A stretch of 64,000 nt of DNA from Nioella ostreopsis (GTDB lineage: Bacteria > Pseudomonadota > Alphaproteobacteria > Rhodobacterales > Rhodobacteraceae): positions 118,389 through 182,388 of the forward strand of contig NZ_RCIQ01000003.1 of assembly GCF_004000255.1 (NCBI RefSeq). Direction: 5' to 3'. Each line of letters starts with the position of its first letter. Positions within the stretch are counted from its first letter, which is position 1. The notes under the pieces are model-generated. The model saw nothing but the letters and a program-made list of their open reading frames with translations, did not search any database and had not been told where the DNA came from. Made by a program: the position numbers and the translations under genes. Of this stretch, positions 34,101-42,027 are shown piece by piece.

Positions 34101-34447
34101 ACATGACCGGCCTGTTCCATCGCTTCCCAGGCCACTTCCAGAAAGTGGCGATGCTGCGGATCCATGATCGCGGCCTCTTTGGGCGATAGCCCGAAGAAGT
34201 CGGCGTCGAACCGTTCGAACCCGTCCAGAACGGCGGCGGCTGGCACGTAGTCGGGCCGGTCGATCAGATGCGGCGCCTCGCCCGCGGCCAGCAACTCCTC
34301 TCGGCTGAGCCGCCGGATGGATTCGATCCCGTCACGCAGGTTGCGCCAATAGGCCTGCACATCCTCCGCCCCGGGAAGATGCGCGGCCATCCCAACGATG
34401 GCGATATCGTTTTCCCCTATGGCGGGGGTCGTGTCTGCTCGGGTCAT
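28094..34447 (-). CDS. Type I polyketide synthase, KS-AT-KR-DH-ACP-TE
   Basis: This 2,117-residue PKS has KS at 10-440 (Cys186 in TACSTSLVATH, H322 in CHGTGT, H362 in KTNIGHLD), then AT at 535-830 (S635 in GHSMGE; H734 in IAAHS). A KR follows at about 915-1345 (TGGYGGIG; Y1315; I-D-D at 1258-1260, suggesting B-type stereochemistry). Next come DH at about 1370-1645 (H1400, P1410, D1564), ACP (S1773 in LGGHS) and TE at 1845-2100 (S1919 in GFSGGG, D1946, H2077). All catalytic residues expected for each domain can be seen. The KR lies before the DH, the reverse of most bacterial PKSs. The ATG at 34445-34447 is preferred; longer extensions cross the sspB gene. It is first in the operon. Confidence 0.92.
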   Translation of the reverse strand: MTRADTTPAIGENDIAIVGMAAHLPGAEDVQAYWRNLRDGIESIRRLSREELLAAGEAPHLIDRPDYVPAAAVLDGFERFDADFFGLSPKEAAIMDPQHRHFLEVAWEAMEQAGHVPDNFDGNIGVYAGCGMGSYFYFNVCSNRDLVDQTGMFLLRHTGNDKDFMATRVSHIFDLHGPSINMQTACSTSLVATHYACQALLMGECDMALAGGVTIELPHARGYLFKEGEILSPDGHCHAFDHRAQGTVFGSGAGCVVLRRAADAIADGDHIWAIIKGSAVNNDGADKAGYLAPSVGGQAEAIAEAQALAGVRADTVDYVECHGTGTYLGDPIEVAALTDAFRRTTNAVGTCRIGSVKTNIGHLDTAAGVASLIKASLALHHKQIPPSLGYEQPNPAIGFEGSPFLVNDRLTDWPRTDHPARAGVNSLGVGGTNAHVVLEEAPKRAASDQSDFPFQLLCLSARGKSALEGNAERLAAHLEANPEEDLADVAWTLKEGRKAFERRRVVVAETPEEAAEALLENDPRRVFTHTVVSDTPEITFMFPGGGAQYAGMARDLYETEPVFADWMDRGLSVLEPKLDFDIRALWLPEPGNEDAANERLKTPSVQLPLIMIVEYALAQLWMSWGVEPKALIGHSMGENTAACLAGVMSFEDCIGLVHLRGQLMDSVEPGGMLSVALSPEALAPYLGDDLDLAVVNGPELTVASGADAALDRLAERLEAEDIHCQRIAINIAAHSRLLDPVLDRFGDYLRSIELHTPQIPVISNRTGQILTDAEAQSPDYWVSHLRGAVRFADGLSTLAETPSRVYLEVGPGKALTSLAGQHPKIDANQVINSLRHPDVATADDAYFLATLGRIWAVGGSFDWGQYWGEARRNRVVLPTYAFQKSPYFIERAEPQAEQATDWLMREDDPAEWGWKPVWRPTYAPCEVDLAGDLSDAARNSWLIFADETGVADTLADRLRAAGHPVTLVTPGDAFARTKSGFVLPPERGREGYDQLLRALAEDGSLPTRIAHLWLLTQGEQHRPGSSFFHRMQEQGFWSLFYLAQAWADEGQGPLHIDVVTNGAAQVRSEPLPYPSKATIMGPARVIPREFPGVSVAVLDVDRPDAAPVLEELLSDPDSRVAAIRAGKRFEQGWKRVALPEADTLDIREGATVLLTGGYGGIGTSVAEELIRRHKAKIVLVSRTGLPPRDRWQTLLKNAAPTDGTAARIRAVERLEAAGGAVLPLAADVSNVEDMRAAVAEAEATFGPINGVIHAAGVIDDAPILAKSPTSIEEVFTPKIHGTQVLDTLFPDGTLDWMVLFSSSSTATAPAGQVDYVAANDYLNAVAKSRSGGKTRVLAIDWGIWSGVGMAAEAMQARQAEPPAPVPVTLPLLDTAGFDADGIRRFEAQWRPESRWVLDQHRTKAGDALLPGTGYLELVAEALEGQGEDRPFEIRDLWFLRPLRTEDGQTTRIRLTLPRSDQGYGLRVESAPEGAGWDVNAEADIRLLPMDPPVPLDIPALEARMGELTRAEPGQSLTSPQEAHLRFGPGWRVLRETRLGQGEGLASLALDSHDPRWRLPPGMVDLATGWAMQLIEGYRPDALWVPVNYASVKVFKALPSDIVSYVRNAGDNRASDQTASFDITLAAPDGTICVDIEGFTIRRLVGNIAFAAAPAKLAEAEGPRPLSPAEERLRHNIAQGIRPEEGAEAFLKALASPLPQVLISSLDLDALIAQAGTETEEAQASQGFERPELDSDFVEPEGPIEETLAGFWRDLLGVAQVGAEDSFFDLGGHSLIAVRLFAMVRKTWAVDFPISVLFEAPTIRKIAGLVAAQGISTEAGEDAPKREEPTRRFTHLVPMHQGEGGPKTPFFLVAGMFGNVLNLRHLAHLLGHDRPFYGMQAKGLFGEDEPHRSVKEAARDYIAEIRQVQPQGPYMLGGFSGGGITAYEIAQQLTEAGEEVAALIMLDTPLPQRRELTRADRIAIQLQELKAGGFAYPFTWLARRIRWEFAKRRQKQDDAGESPVFHNAAIEAAFLDSVAGYHLQPWHGPLTLFRPPLVGKWQVGDGRLVNSERAYVTHDNDWTEWAPQLQVFEVPGDHDSMVLEPNVRVLAARMGKVIESADRARLVAQAWEGSHAAE

Positions 34448-34669
34448 GACAGCTTTTATCCAGCTTTTTTCGCATGTTGATTGAGCGTCAGACTGCCCCC
34501 CTATCTTGGTGATTTTAGGGCAAAGGCGCGGATCGGTCGTGAAAATTCGCAGCTGCCCGCATGTTGGGCTACCAGATTGCGGCAGACTTCCCCGCCGCTT
34601 GCGTGTTCCGCATCTTTTCATCGGCCCCGAATCTTCTATGGTGGAGCCAACTGGACCGGGATGCTGTGG
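34448..34669. promoter_or_regulatory. Divergent promoter region between the PKS operon and sspB
   Basis: A 222-bp gap separates the start of the PKS operon (minus strand) from sspB (plus strand). It must hold promoters in both directions, including the one for the whole PKS-GT-NRPS-PPTase operon. I did not find a strong operator palindrome in it. Confidence 0.4.
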
Positions 34670-35152
34670 ATGACTGACGAACCTTCCGAAACGATTGCCT
34701 ATGGCCGCCTGATGCACCGCGCCATGCGGAGCCTGATACAATCCGTTCTGGAAGGCGTGGCGGAAACCGGCCTGCCGGGAGAGCATCACTTCTTCATCAC
34801 CTTCGACACGCGCCACCCCGATGTGGACATCGCCCCCTGGCTTCATGATCGCTATCCGGGCGAAATGACCATCGTGATCCAGCACTGGTTCGACGATCTC
34901 AGCGTCGATGATGACGGCTTCCGGGTAACGCTGAATTTCGGCGACAACCCAGAGCCCTTGCGCATTCCCTTTGATTCCATCCTGACCTTCGTCGACCCCT
35001 CGGTGGAGTTCGGCCTGCGGTTCGAGACCCAGGTCGAGGACGATCCCGACGATGAACCGCCCGGCGATGATGAGGCAGAGGACGAGGCGGAGCACGAACC
35101 GCATCACGATGCCGAAGTCGTGCGGCTGGATACGTTCCGCAAGAACCACTGA
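34670..35152 (+). CDS. sspB: SspB-like ClpXP adaptor (alphaproteobacterial)
   Basis: This 160-residue protein matches the alphaproteobacterial SspB family, which tethers ssrA-tagged and other substrates to ClpXP. Recognisable parts are IAYGRLMHRAMRSL, then LPGEHHFFITFDTRHPDVD and the MTIVIQHWFDDL segment. After the core comes an acidic low-complexity linker (EDDPDDEPPGDDEAEDEAE), and the tail ends EVVRLDTFRKNH, which fits the ClpX-binding C-terminal peptide. I chose ATG 34670; an ATG nine bases upstream (34661) is possible. Confidence 0.85.
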   Translation: MTDEPSETIAYGRLMHRAMRSLIQSVLEGVAETGLPGEHHFFITFDTRHPDVDIAPWLHDRYPGEMTIVIQHWFDDLSVDDDGFRVTLNFGDNPEPLRIPFDSILTFVDPSVEFGLRFETQVEDDPDDEPPGDDEAEDEAEHEPHHDAEVVRLDTFRKNH

Positions 35153-35247
35153 CGCCATGACGCTTTGATGACGCAGGCGCTTGTCCCTTGCGTGGGACGG
35201 CGGGGCGTGGCTTATGACGCGGGAAAGCATTTCCTTGAAGGTGTTCC

Positions 35248-35808
35248 ATGTCCGACGATCTTGGTCTGTTCCTTGCGCAGCTTCTGAAGAAACCCCATCA
35301 GGTGGTGGCGCTGGCGCCCTCGTCCCGTGCCCTTTCGGCGGAAATGGCGGCGACGCTGGATCCTGCGGGTGGTCCGGTGATCGAACTGGGTGCTGGTACC
35401 GGGCGGATCACGCAGGCGATCATCGACCGGGGGATTCCGGTCGAGAACATCCATTCGATCGAGATGAACCCTGTGTTCTGCGACCGGCTGCGCGCGGATT
35501 TTCCGGGGCTGAATGTCTACCAGATGTCGGCGGGCGATGTGGGCGATCTGCCCGTAGAGGGCGCGCAGGCGGTGGTGTCTGGCCTGCCGCTGCTGTCGAT
35601 GCCCTATGATCTGCAATCCGCGATCCTGAGCGGCACGTTCAAGCAGGTCGGACCGACCGGCACCTATATTCAGTTCACCTACGGCCCGAAACCGCCCGTC
35701 AAGGCCGAGATCCGCGCCGCCATGGGCCTGACATGGACCACCAGCCGCAAGATCTGGGGCAACCTGCCCCCCGCGCGTGTCTACCGTTTTGCTTGCCCGA
35801 CCGTGTGA
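35248..35808 (+). CDS. SAM-dependent methyltransferase, PmtA-like
   Basis: This 186-residue class I methyltransferase has the SAM-binding motif VIELGAGTGRITQAI and the acid (IHSIEMNP) that binds the ribose. The N-terminal DLGLFLAQLLKKPHQVVALAPSSR and the later GLPLLSMPYDLQ segment resemble bacterial phosphatidylethanolamine N-methyltransferases of the rRNA-dimethylase-like (PmtA) group, so phosphatidylcholine synthesis is a reasonable guess. That assignment is by resemblance only. A pair of perfect palindromes follows the stop codon. Confidence 0.7.
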   Translation: MSDDLGLFLAQLLKKPHQVVALAPSSRALSAEMAATLDPAGGPVIELGAGTGRITQAIIDRGIPVENIHSIEMNPVFCDRLRADFPGLNVYQMSAGDVGDLPVEGAQAVVSGLPLLSMPYDLQSAILSGTFKQVGPTGTYIQFTYGPKPPVKAEIRAAMGLTWTTSRKIWGNLPPARVYRFACPTV

Positions 35809-35820
35809 TCCGGGCGGTGG

Positions 35821-35862
35821 AAAGCCCTTGCAAGGGCTTTGAAAGGATCTTCGAAGATCCTT
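35821..35862. terminator. Two tandem loopless palindromes after the methyltransferase gene
   Basis: The first palindrome (35821-35840) has 10-bp arms AAAGCCCTTG and CAAGGGCTTT with no loop. The second (35843-35862) has arms AAGGATCTTC and GAAGATCCTT, also without a loop. They start 12 bp after the methyltransferase stop and precede the next gene by about 80 bp. The pattern is the same as the three hairpins at 5220-5309: different sequences, tandem, almost no loop, and pairs of A or T at the ends. A role as terminator or mRNA-end stabiliser is inferred. Confidence 0.6.
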
Positions 35863-35941
35863 CCCCGCGCCTGATGACGGGTCATTGCTCCCCTCGCAGG
35901 ATGCGCCTAGCCTCGGGCAAAGCAACCGGGAGCACATTGTG

Positions 35942-36637
35942 ATGACCAAGACCGTTCTGATCACCGGCGGCGCACGCGGCATTGGCAAGGCGATTGCGGG
36001 TGATTTTGCACAAGACCACGACGTTGCAATCACCTGGCTGTCCACGCAACCCGAGGATCTGCCGGACAGCATCCTCACCCTACAAAGCGATCTGACGGAG
36101 CCGGGCGCGGCGGACGAAGTGGTTGCGCAGATCGTCAAGCGGTTTGGACGGCTCGATGTGATCGTCAACAATGCCGGGCAGGTCGCATCCTCGCCGGTCG
36201 ATGCGCATGACGCCCCTGCCCTGCGCACCATCCTCGACGTGAACCTGCTGGCGCCTGACGCGCTCCTGACCGCTGCCCTGCCGCATCTGGACCCCGGCGC
36301 AGCCATCGTGAACATCTCTTCGGTCAACGCGGTGTTGCCCCCCATGGGCGCGGCGATCTACGGGGCCAGCAAGGCCGCGCTCAACCTGTGGACCCGAGGC
36401 ATGGCGAAAGAGCTCGGCCCGCGTGGCATCCGGGTCAATGCGGTGGCCCCCGGGGCGGTCAACATCCTGGAGGACCCCCGCCCCGATGATCTGACCGAGC
36501 TGTTCGTGAAAGAAACGGCACTCGGTCACCTCGCCCGCCCCGAGGATATTGCCGCAGCGGTTCGGTTCCTTGCCAGCGATGCGGCGGCGTCTATCACCGG
36601 CGAAGTCCTGACGGTTTCGGGGGGCTATCGGCTCTGA
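35942..36637 (+). CDS. Short-chain dehydrogenase/reductase
   Basis: This 231-residue protein is a classical [17 protein letters not shown] for NAD(P) binding, [10 protein letters not shown], a catalytic serine in [13 protein letters not shown] and Tyr-x3-Lys in [10 protein letters not shown]. The C-terminal [21 protein letters not shown] is typical of FabG-like reductases. It is one of several SDRs in the window and no specific substrate can be assigned. The start ATG at 35942 directly precedes the Rossmann motif. It is followed by fumC about 100 bp downstream. Confidence 0.88.
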   Translation: MTKTVLITGGARGIGKAIAGDFAQDHDVAITWLSTQPEDLPDSILTLQSDLTEPGAADEVVAQIVKRFGRLDVIVNNAGQVASSPVDAHDAPALRTILDVNLLAPDALLTAALPHLDPGAAIVNISSVNAVLPPMGAAIYGASKAALNLWTRGMAKELGPRGIRVNAVAPGAVNILEDPRPDDLTELFVKETALGHLARPEDIAAAVRFLASDAAASITGEVLTVSGGYRL

Positions 36638-36744
36638 GAACCATGGCCTGCGGCTGTTTGCGCCAACATCGCGCGGCGATGATTGCCCCCGTGTCGCTTG
36701 CGCCTTATAGCCTGTCGCAACCCATTCGCAGGAGGCCACAAGAG

Positions 36745-38138
<1,394 letters not shown>

Positions 38139-38139
<1 letters not shown>

Positions 38140-38327
38140 TGGCAGAGCCGGTCAACCTGAACCGGTTCCGGAAGGAAAAGGCGCGGGCCGAACGCAAGGC
38201 CCGTGCCGACGAAAATGCCGTGAAATACGGGCGGACGAAGGCGGAGAAATCGCTGGACACCGCCCGACGCGACAAGGCCCGTCGCGATTTGGACGCGCAT
38301 CGCAGCGAAGACGACGCGGAGGCGTAA
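38139..38327 (+). CDS. DUF4169 family small basic protein
   Basis: This 62-residue protein reads MAEPVNLNRFRKEKARAERK and then a further run of basic residues, matching DUF4169. It is almost all charged helix, likely a small nucleic-acid-binding or otherwise basic protein of unknown role. It overlaps the fumC stop by one base and is presumably translated with it. No further function can be assigned. Confidence 0.8.
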
Positions 38328-38386
38328 ACCCTTTCTCAAGCCCTTTATCCGACAGTCCCCCCAATGCCGCGCTTGGGGGATTCGCG

Positions 38387-39313
38387 ATGCCGACATACGA
38401 AATGACGGCCTATAAATGGGCCGGGTTCACGCAATACTCGGATTCGGTCGACTTCACCGTCACCGATGATGACGATCAGCTCGATTGGTACGGGCAGGAC
38501 ACCGGCAGCGCCGAAATGGTCTCGATTGACGGTGTCGGCCATTCGATTCAGTGGTCCGGCACGATCGAAACGCGCTTCGTCGACAGTGACGGGCAGGCCC
38601 ATACCGAAGACATCGTCTACAGCTATACATCGGACGGCTACTTTCTGATCCCGCAGGCTGACTCGGCCTTTGACGAGGGCAGCACGATCAGGTGTTTTGC
38701 GGGCGGATGGTCAGATACCGACGGCATAGACTACGAGGAGGTTGTCTGCTTCACCCCCGATTGCCGCATCGACACGCCTCGTGGGCCGGTTCCCGTCGCG
38801 GCTTTGCGCCCCGGTGACATGCTGCTGACCGCCGATAATGGTCCGCAACCCCTGCGCTGGATCGGGCGCAGCGATATTCCGGGGCTGAAACGGGTGGCAG
38901 GTGATCTGCACCCCATCCTGATCCGCAAGGATGCCTTCGGGCCCGGACGCCCGGCCCGCGATATCCGCGTCTCGCCGCAGCACCGGTTTTGCCTTGGCGA
39001 TGCGGCACTGCTGTTCCATGACGAGGAGATGCTGGCGCCCGCCAAGGGCCTGGTGGATGGCTCCCGCGTGGTCGTGGATCGCTCGGCCCGGCCCGTCAGC
39101 TATGTGCATCTTTTACTCGACCGGCATGAACTGCTGTTCTGCGACGGGGTGCAGACCGAAAGCTTTCAACCCTCGTTCCGCACAATGGCGATGATGGACC
39201 CCCGCACCCGGTCAGACCTTGCGCAGGCCATTGGCGACCGGATGGCGCACTATACCGCCGTGCGCCCGGCCCTGCGCCCATGGGAGGCGCCGCTGCTGCA
39301 AAGGGTTTCCTGA
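38387..39313 (+). CDS. Hint-domain protein
   Basis: This 308-residue protein has an N-terminal region of about 120 residues rich in aspartate, tyrosine and tryptophan that I do not recognise. It is followed by a Hint (hedgehog/intein) domain starting at VCFTPDCRIDTPRGPVPVA, with LRPGDMLLTADNGPQPLRWIG and VSPQHRFCLG further on. Roseobacters carry many such secreted-protein-like Hint proteins, whose function is mostly unknown. The Hint nucleophile would be the cysteine of CFTPDC. No signal peptide is apparent. There is no obvious downstream extein. Confidence 0.85.
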   Translation: MPTYEMTAYKWAGFTQYSDSVDFTVTDDDDQLDWYGQDTGSAEMVSIDGVGHSIQWSGTIETRFVDSDGQAHTEDIVYSYTSDGYFLIPQADSAFDEGSTIRCFAGGWSDTDGIDYEEVVCFTPDCRIDTPRGPVPVAALRPGDMLLTADNGPQPLRWIGRSDIPGLKRVAGDLHPILIRKDAFGPGRPARDIRVSPQHRFCLGDAALLFHDEEMLAPAKGLVDGSRVVVDRSARPVSYVHLLLDRHELLFCDGVQTESFQPSFRTMAMMDPRTRSDLAQAIGDRMAHYTAVRPALRPWEAPLLQRVS

Positions 39314-39340
39314 CCCGTCGATATCGTGCCAGATACGGCC

Positions 39341-39562
39341 ATGCCCTCGCGCCCCGTCAAACGTTCGCTTACCCTGCACGGTCACCGCACCAGCGTTTCG
39401 CTGGAGGAGCCGTTCTGGCAGGAATTCCGCCGCATCGCAGAGACGCGCGGCCTGTCCATCAATGAACTGGCTGCGATTGTGGACGCCGATCGGGGCATGG
39501 AAAGCGGTCTGGCCTCGGCCATTCGGGTCTTTGTGCTGGAAGAGGTTCAGCGCCGCCCCTGA
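39341..39562 (+). CDS. Ribbon-helix-helix domain protein
   Basis: This 73-residue protein has the compact ribbon-helix-helix pattern: KRSLTLHGHRTSVSLEEPFW as the beta-strand region, then EFRRIAETRGLSINELAAIV as the helices. It fits the RHH_4 family of small DNA-binding proteins found throughout alphaproteobacteria. It probably binds DNA as a dimer; the target is unknown. I chose ATG 39341; a GTG at 39326 would add five residues. It ends 3 bp before the convergent methyltransferase gene. Confidence 0.75.
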   Translation: MPSRPVKRSLTLHGHRTSVSLEEPFWQEFRRIAETRGLSINELAAIVDADRGMESGLASAIRVFVLEEVQRRP

Positions 39563-39565
39563 CGC

Positions 39566-40294
39566 CTACCGCCCATCCTTGTTCGCAAAGACAGAGGTGC
39601 GGTTGCGCACGGTCAACGCCTTGCGGGACGGCTCGACTTTCCCGTTCCGGATAGCCAGCGAGGTCGGCGGTTGCTGCTTGTCCAGCTTCTCGCACACGAC
39701 AATGCTGTCATAGAACCGCACGCTGTTCAGCTGTCGCGCCATTTCATCGAAGGGAAACAGCGCGTCCTGATCGGTGTACCAGGAATGCATCCGGTCGATC
39801 AGGCGTTTGCTGTACTCGATAAAGCTCGCCTCGTTCCGGTAGCCGCCGCCGAAGCCCGGCCAATAGGAGCTGTGGCAATCCTCCACCATGTAGACGCCCC
39901 GGTCGGCCAGATGCGGCCATAGCGCCTCGAAAGAGGCGATCTGGTGCGGGCACAGATGGCTGCCATCATCCAGAATAACGTCGAAGGGGCCGTACTTGTC
40001 CGCAAGCGATGCCAGAAACTCCGGGTCGCCCTGACTGCCGATCTCCACATGGGTGCCTTCGATTTCATGGGCTTTGCAGTCGGGGTCTATGTCGATGAAA
40101 ACGAGGGTCGATCCCGGCGCAAAGAACTCTTTCCACATCGGCAGCGACCCGCCCCGGAACACGCCGATTTCCATGAACCTCACCGGCCTGGCGCGAAAGC
40201 GGGTCAGTTCCCGCTCATAGACCTCGAAATAATGCGCCCATTTCGTCAGCAGCTTGTCGCCAGAGCGCGGAATGTAGTCTGAAAAGAACCCCAT
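39566..40294 (-). CDS. Class I SAM-dependent methyltransferase
   Basis: This 242-residue protein has a SAM-binding core in FMEIGVFRGGSLPMWKEFFAPG followed by STLVFIDIDPDCKA, and VILDDGSHLCPHQIASFEAL further on. The pattern, with a DDGSH motif and an EDCHSSYWP segment, is similar to sugar O-methyltransferases of the macrolide (MycE-like) or cephalosporin-hydroxylase-like family, where the acids bind a metal. A glycan or natural-product substrate would fit, but nothing in the neighbourhood proves it. It is alone on its strand between the ribbon-helix-helix gene and hflX. Confidence 0.75.
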   Translation of the reverse strand: MGFFSDYIPRSGDKLLTKWAHYFEVYERELTRFRARPVRFMEIGVFRGGSLPMWKEFFAPGSTLVFIDIDPDCKAHEIEGTHVEIGSQGDPEFLASLADKYGPFDVILDDGSHLCPHQIASFEALWPHLADRGVYMVEDCHSSYWPGFGGGYRNEASFIEYSKRLIDRMHSWYTDQDALFPFDEMARQLNSVRFYDSIVVCEKLDKQQPPTSLAIRNGKVEPSRKALTVRNRTSVFANKDGR

Positions 40295-40350
40295 GGTCCG
40301 GTCCCCTGTTCTTCCGGCTCAGCGCAGACGACCCGCCCGAGCATCACGGC

Positions 40351-41652
40351 CTAACTGCGCGGCAGCGCATGAAAGGCCTTTTTCTGCCGTGCGGTCCACA
40401 ACACGTCGAACCGATAGCCCTGTTCACCCTGGCTTTCGGCTTCGACGACGCCCTCTTCGAACAGCCAGGCCCGCGCGCGCCCTGCGGAATAGGGCAGTTC
40501 CACCACCGAGGAAAACCGTGGCGGCGCAAGATGGGTGGTCACCGCCTCCAGAAACGCCTCCAGCCCGGCCCCGGTCAGGGCCGAAAGGGCGACAACGTCC
40601 TCTCGCCGGGCGGCGGCGGCGCGCAACTCCTCCTGACGCTCCGCGGGCAGCAGGTCGATCTTGTTCCAGATCTCGATCATCGGGGTGTTCTGGTCGACCC
40701 CCAGATCGGACAGGATCGCGGCCACGTCAGCGGCCTGTTCCTCGGTTCCCGCATGGGCCACATCGCGCACATGCAAGACCAGATCGGCATCCAGCACCTC
40801 TTCCAGCGTGGCACGGAAGGCGGCCACAAGCTGAGTCGGCAGGTCCGAGATGAAGCCAACGGTGTCCGACAGGATGATTTCGGTGCCGTCGGGCAATTCC
40901 ACGGCGCGCATCGTCGGGTCGAGCGTGGCGAACAGCATGTCCTTGGCCAGCACCTCCGCCCCGGTCAACCGGTTGAACAGGGTGGATTTTCCCGCATTGG
41001 TATAGCCAACAAGCGCAACCACCGGATACGGCACCTTCTTGCGCGATGCCCGGTGCAGTGCTCGGGTTTTCACCACTTTCCCAAGCTGACGCTTGATCCG
41101 GGTCACCGCTTCGTCAATGGCACGACGGTCGGCCTCGATCTGGGTTTCACCGGGGCCGCCCACGAACCCCAGTCCGCCGCGCTGGCGTTCAAGGTGGGTC
41201 CAGGCCCGGACCAGTCGGGTCCGCTGATAGGACAGCGCCGCCAGTTCAACCTGCAAGACGCCTTCCCTTGTGCGAGCGCGATCCGCGAAGATTTCAAGGA
41301 TCAGCCCGGTCCGGTCCAGCAGCTTGACCCCCCATTCCTTTTCAAGGTTTCTCTGCTGAACAGGGGTCACATGGCCGTCGACCAATACAAGCTCGGCCTC
41401 GGATGCGTGGATCTTCTCCTTCAGTTCGGCAATCTTGCCGGTGCCGAACAAAAGGCCCGGCTGCGCCTTGGGAAGGCGCACGACCTCGGCATCGACGACC
41501 TCCAGATCCGGCAACGCAGCGGCAAGGGCCACGGCCTCTTGCAGCGCGGGCCCTGCGTCACGGCGGTCGCGATCCGATTTGATATCGGGATGCAGGACAA
41601 TGGCGCGAGTCGGGCCGGACTTGCCGGTCCCGTGCAGGTCAGGTGCGCTCAC
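40351..41652 (-). CDS. hflX: Ribosome-associated GTPase HflX
   Basis: This 433-residue protein is HflX, a GTPase that splits stalled ribosomes. The N-terminal HflX domain includes [15 protein letters not shown] and [17 protein letters not shown]. The GTPase domain has G1 [16 protein letters not shown]3 [13 protein letters not shown] and G4 [11 protein letters not shown]. The [20 protein letters not shown] linker is conserved in the family. It overlaps hfq by 4 bp, matching the hfq-hflX operon known across proteobacteria. Confidence 0.95.
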   Translation of the reverse strand: MSAPDLHGTGKSGPTRAIVLHPDIKSDRDRRDAGPALQEAVALAAALPDLEVVDAEVVRLPKAQPGLLFGTGKIAELKEKIHASEAELVLVDGHVTPVQQRNLEKEWGVKLLDRTGLILEIFADRARTREGVLQVELAALSYQRTRLVRAWTHLERQRGGLGFVGGPGETQIEADRRAIDEAVTRIKRQLGKVVKTRALHRASRKKVPYPVVALVGYTNAGKSTLFNRLTGAEVLAKDMLFATLDPTMRAVELPDGTEIILSDTVGFISDLPTQLVAAFRATLEEVLDADLVLHVRDVAHAGTEEQAADVAAILSDLGVDQNTPMIEIWNKIDLLPAERQEELRAAAARREDVVALSALTGAGLEAFLEAVTTHLAPPRFSSVVELPYSAGRARAWLFEEGVVEAESQGEQGYRFDVLWTARQKKAFHALPRS

Positions 41653-41882
41653 TCTTCCCCGTCATAGAGGTTGATGGGCTGCGCCGGCATCACGGTGGAA
41701 ATCGCGTGCTTGTAGACAAGCTGCGATTGGCCGTCGCGGCGCAACAGGACGCAAAAATTGTCAAACCAGGTGATAACGCCTTGCAGCTTGACGCCATTGA
41801 TCAAAAAAACCGTTACCGGAACCTTTGTCTTGCGAACATGATTCAGGAACGCATCCTGCAGATTCTGCTTGCTTTCGGCCAT
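41649..41882 (-). CDS. hfq: RNA chaperone Hfq
   Basis: This 77-residue protein is Hfq, the hexameric Sm-like protein that pairs small RNAs with mRNAs. The Sm1 motif appears as [20 protein letters not shown] and the Sm2 motif as [16 protein letters not shown]. The N-terminus ([18 protein letters not shown]) is also typical. It is the first gene of the hfq-hflX pair, about 145 bp from trkH. That gap probably holds its promoter. Confidence 0.97.
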   Translation of the reverse strand: MAESKQNLQDAFLNHVRKTKVPVTVFLINGVKLQGVITWFDNFCVLLRRDGQSQLVYKHAISTVMPAQPINLYDGEE

Positions 41883-42027
41883 CGGGAACCTTGCCTTATT
41901 CTTTGTTACCGTCCCTTATTGCGGAACGCGATGAAAACCTGTCCCTCAGTATGTGCATGTTTTTCGCGGATTTCCACCCCGATTCCCGCAACTTGGCCTC
42001 GGAATGCTGCAAAGGCAGCAATTCGGC

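Noticed and set aside
34448-35230. An extension of the PKS protein by about 260 residues upstream of 34447
   Set aside because: The extension crosses the oppositely oriented sspB gene, which has strong family similarity, and it contains no PKS loading domain.
39566-40294. The methyltransferase as part of the PKS/NRPS operon
   Set aside because: It lies more than 5 kb away, beyond fumC and several unrelated genes, so there is no operon link, although its resemblance to sugar methyltransferases is suggestive.
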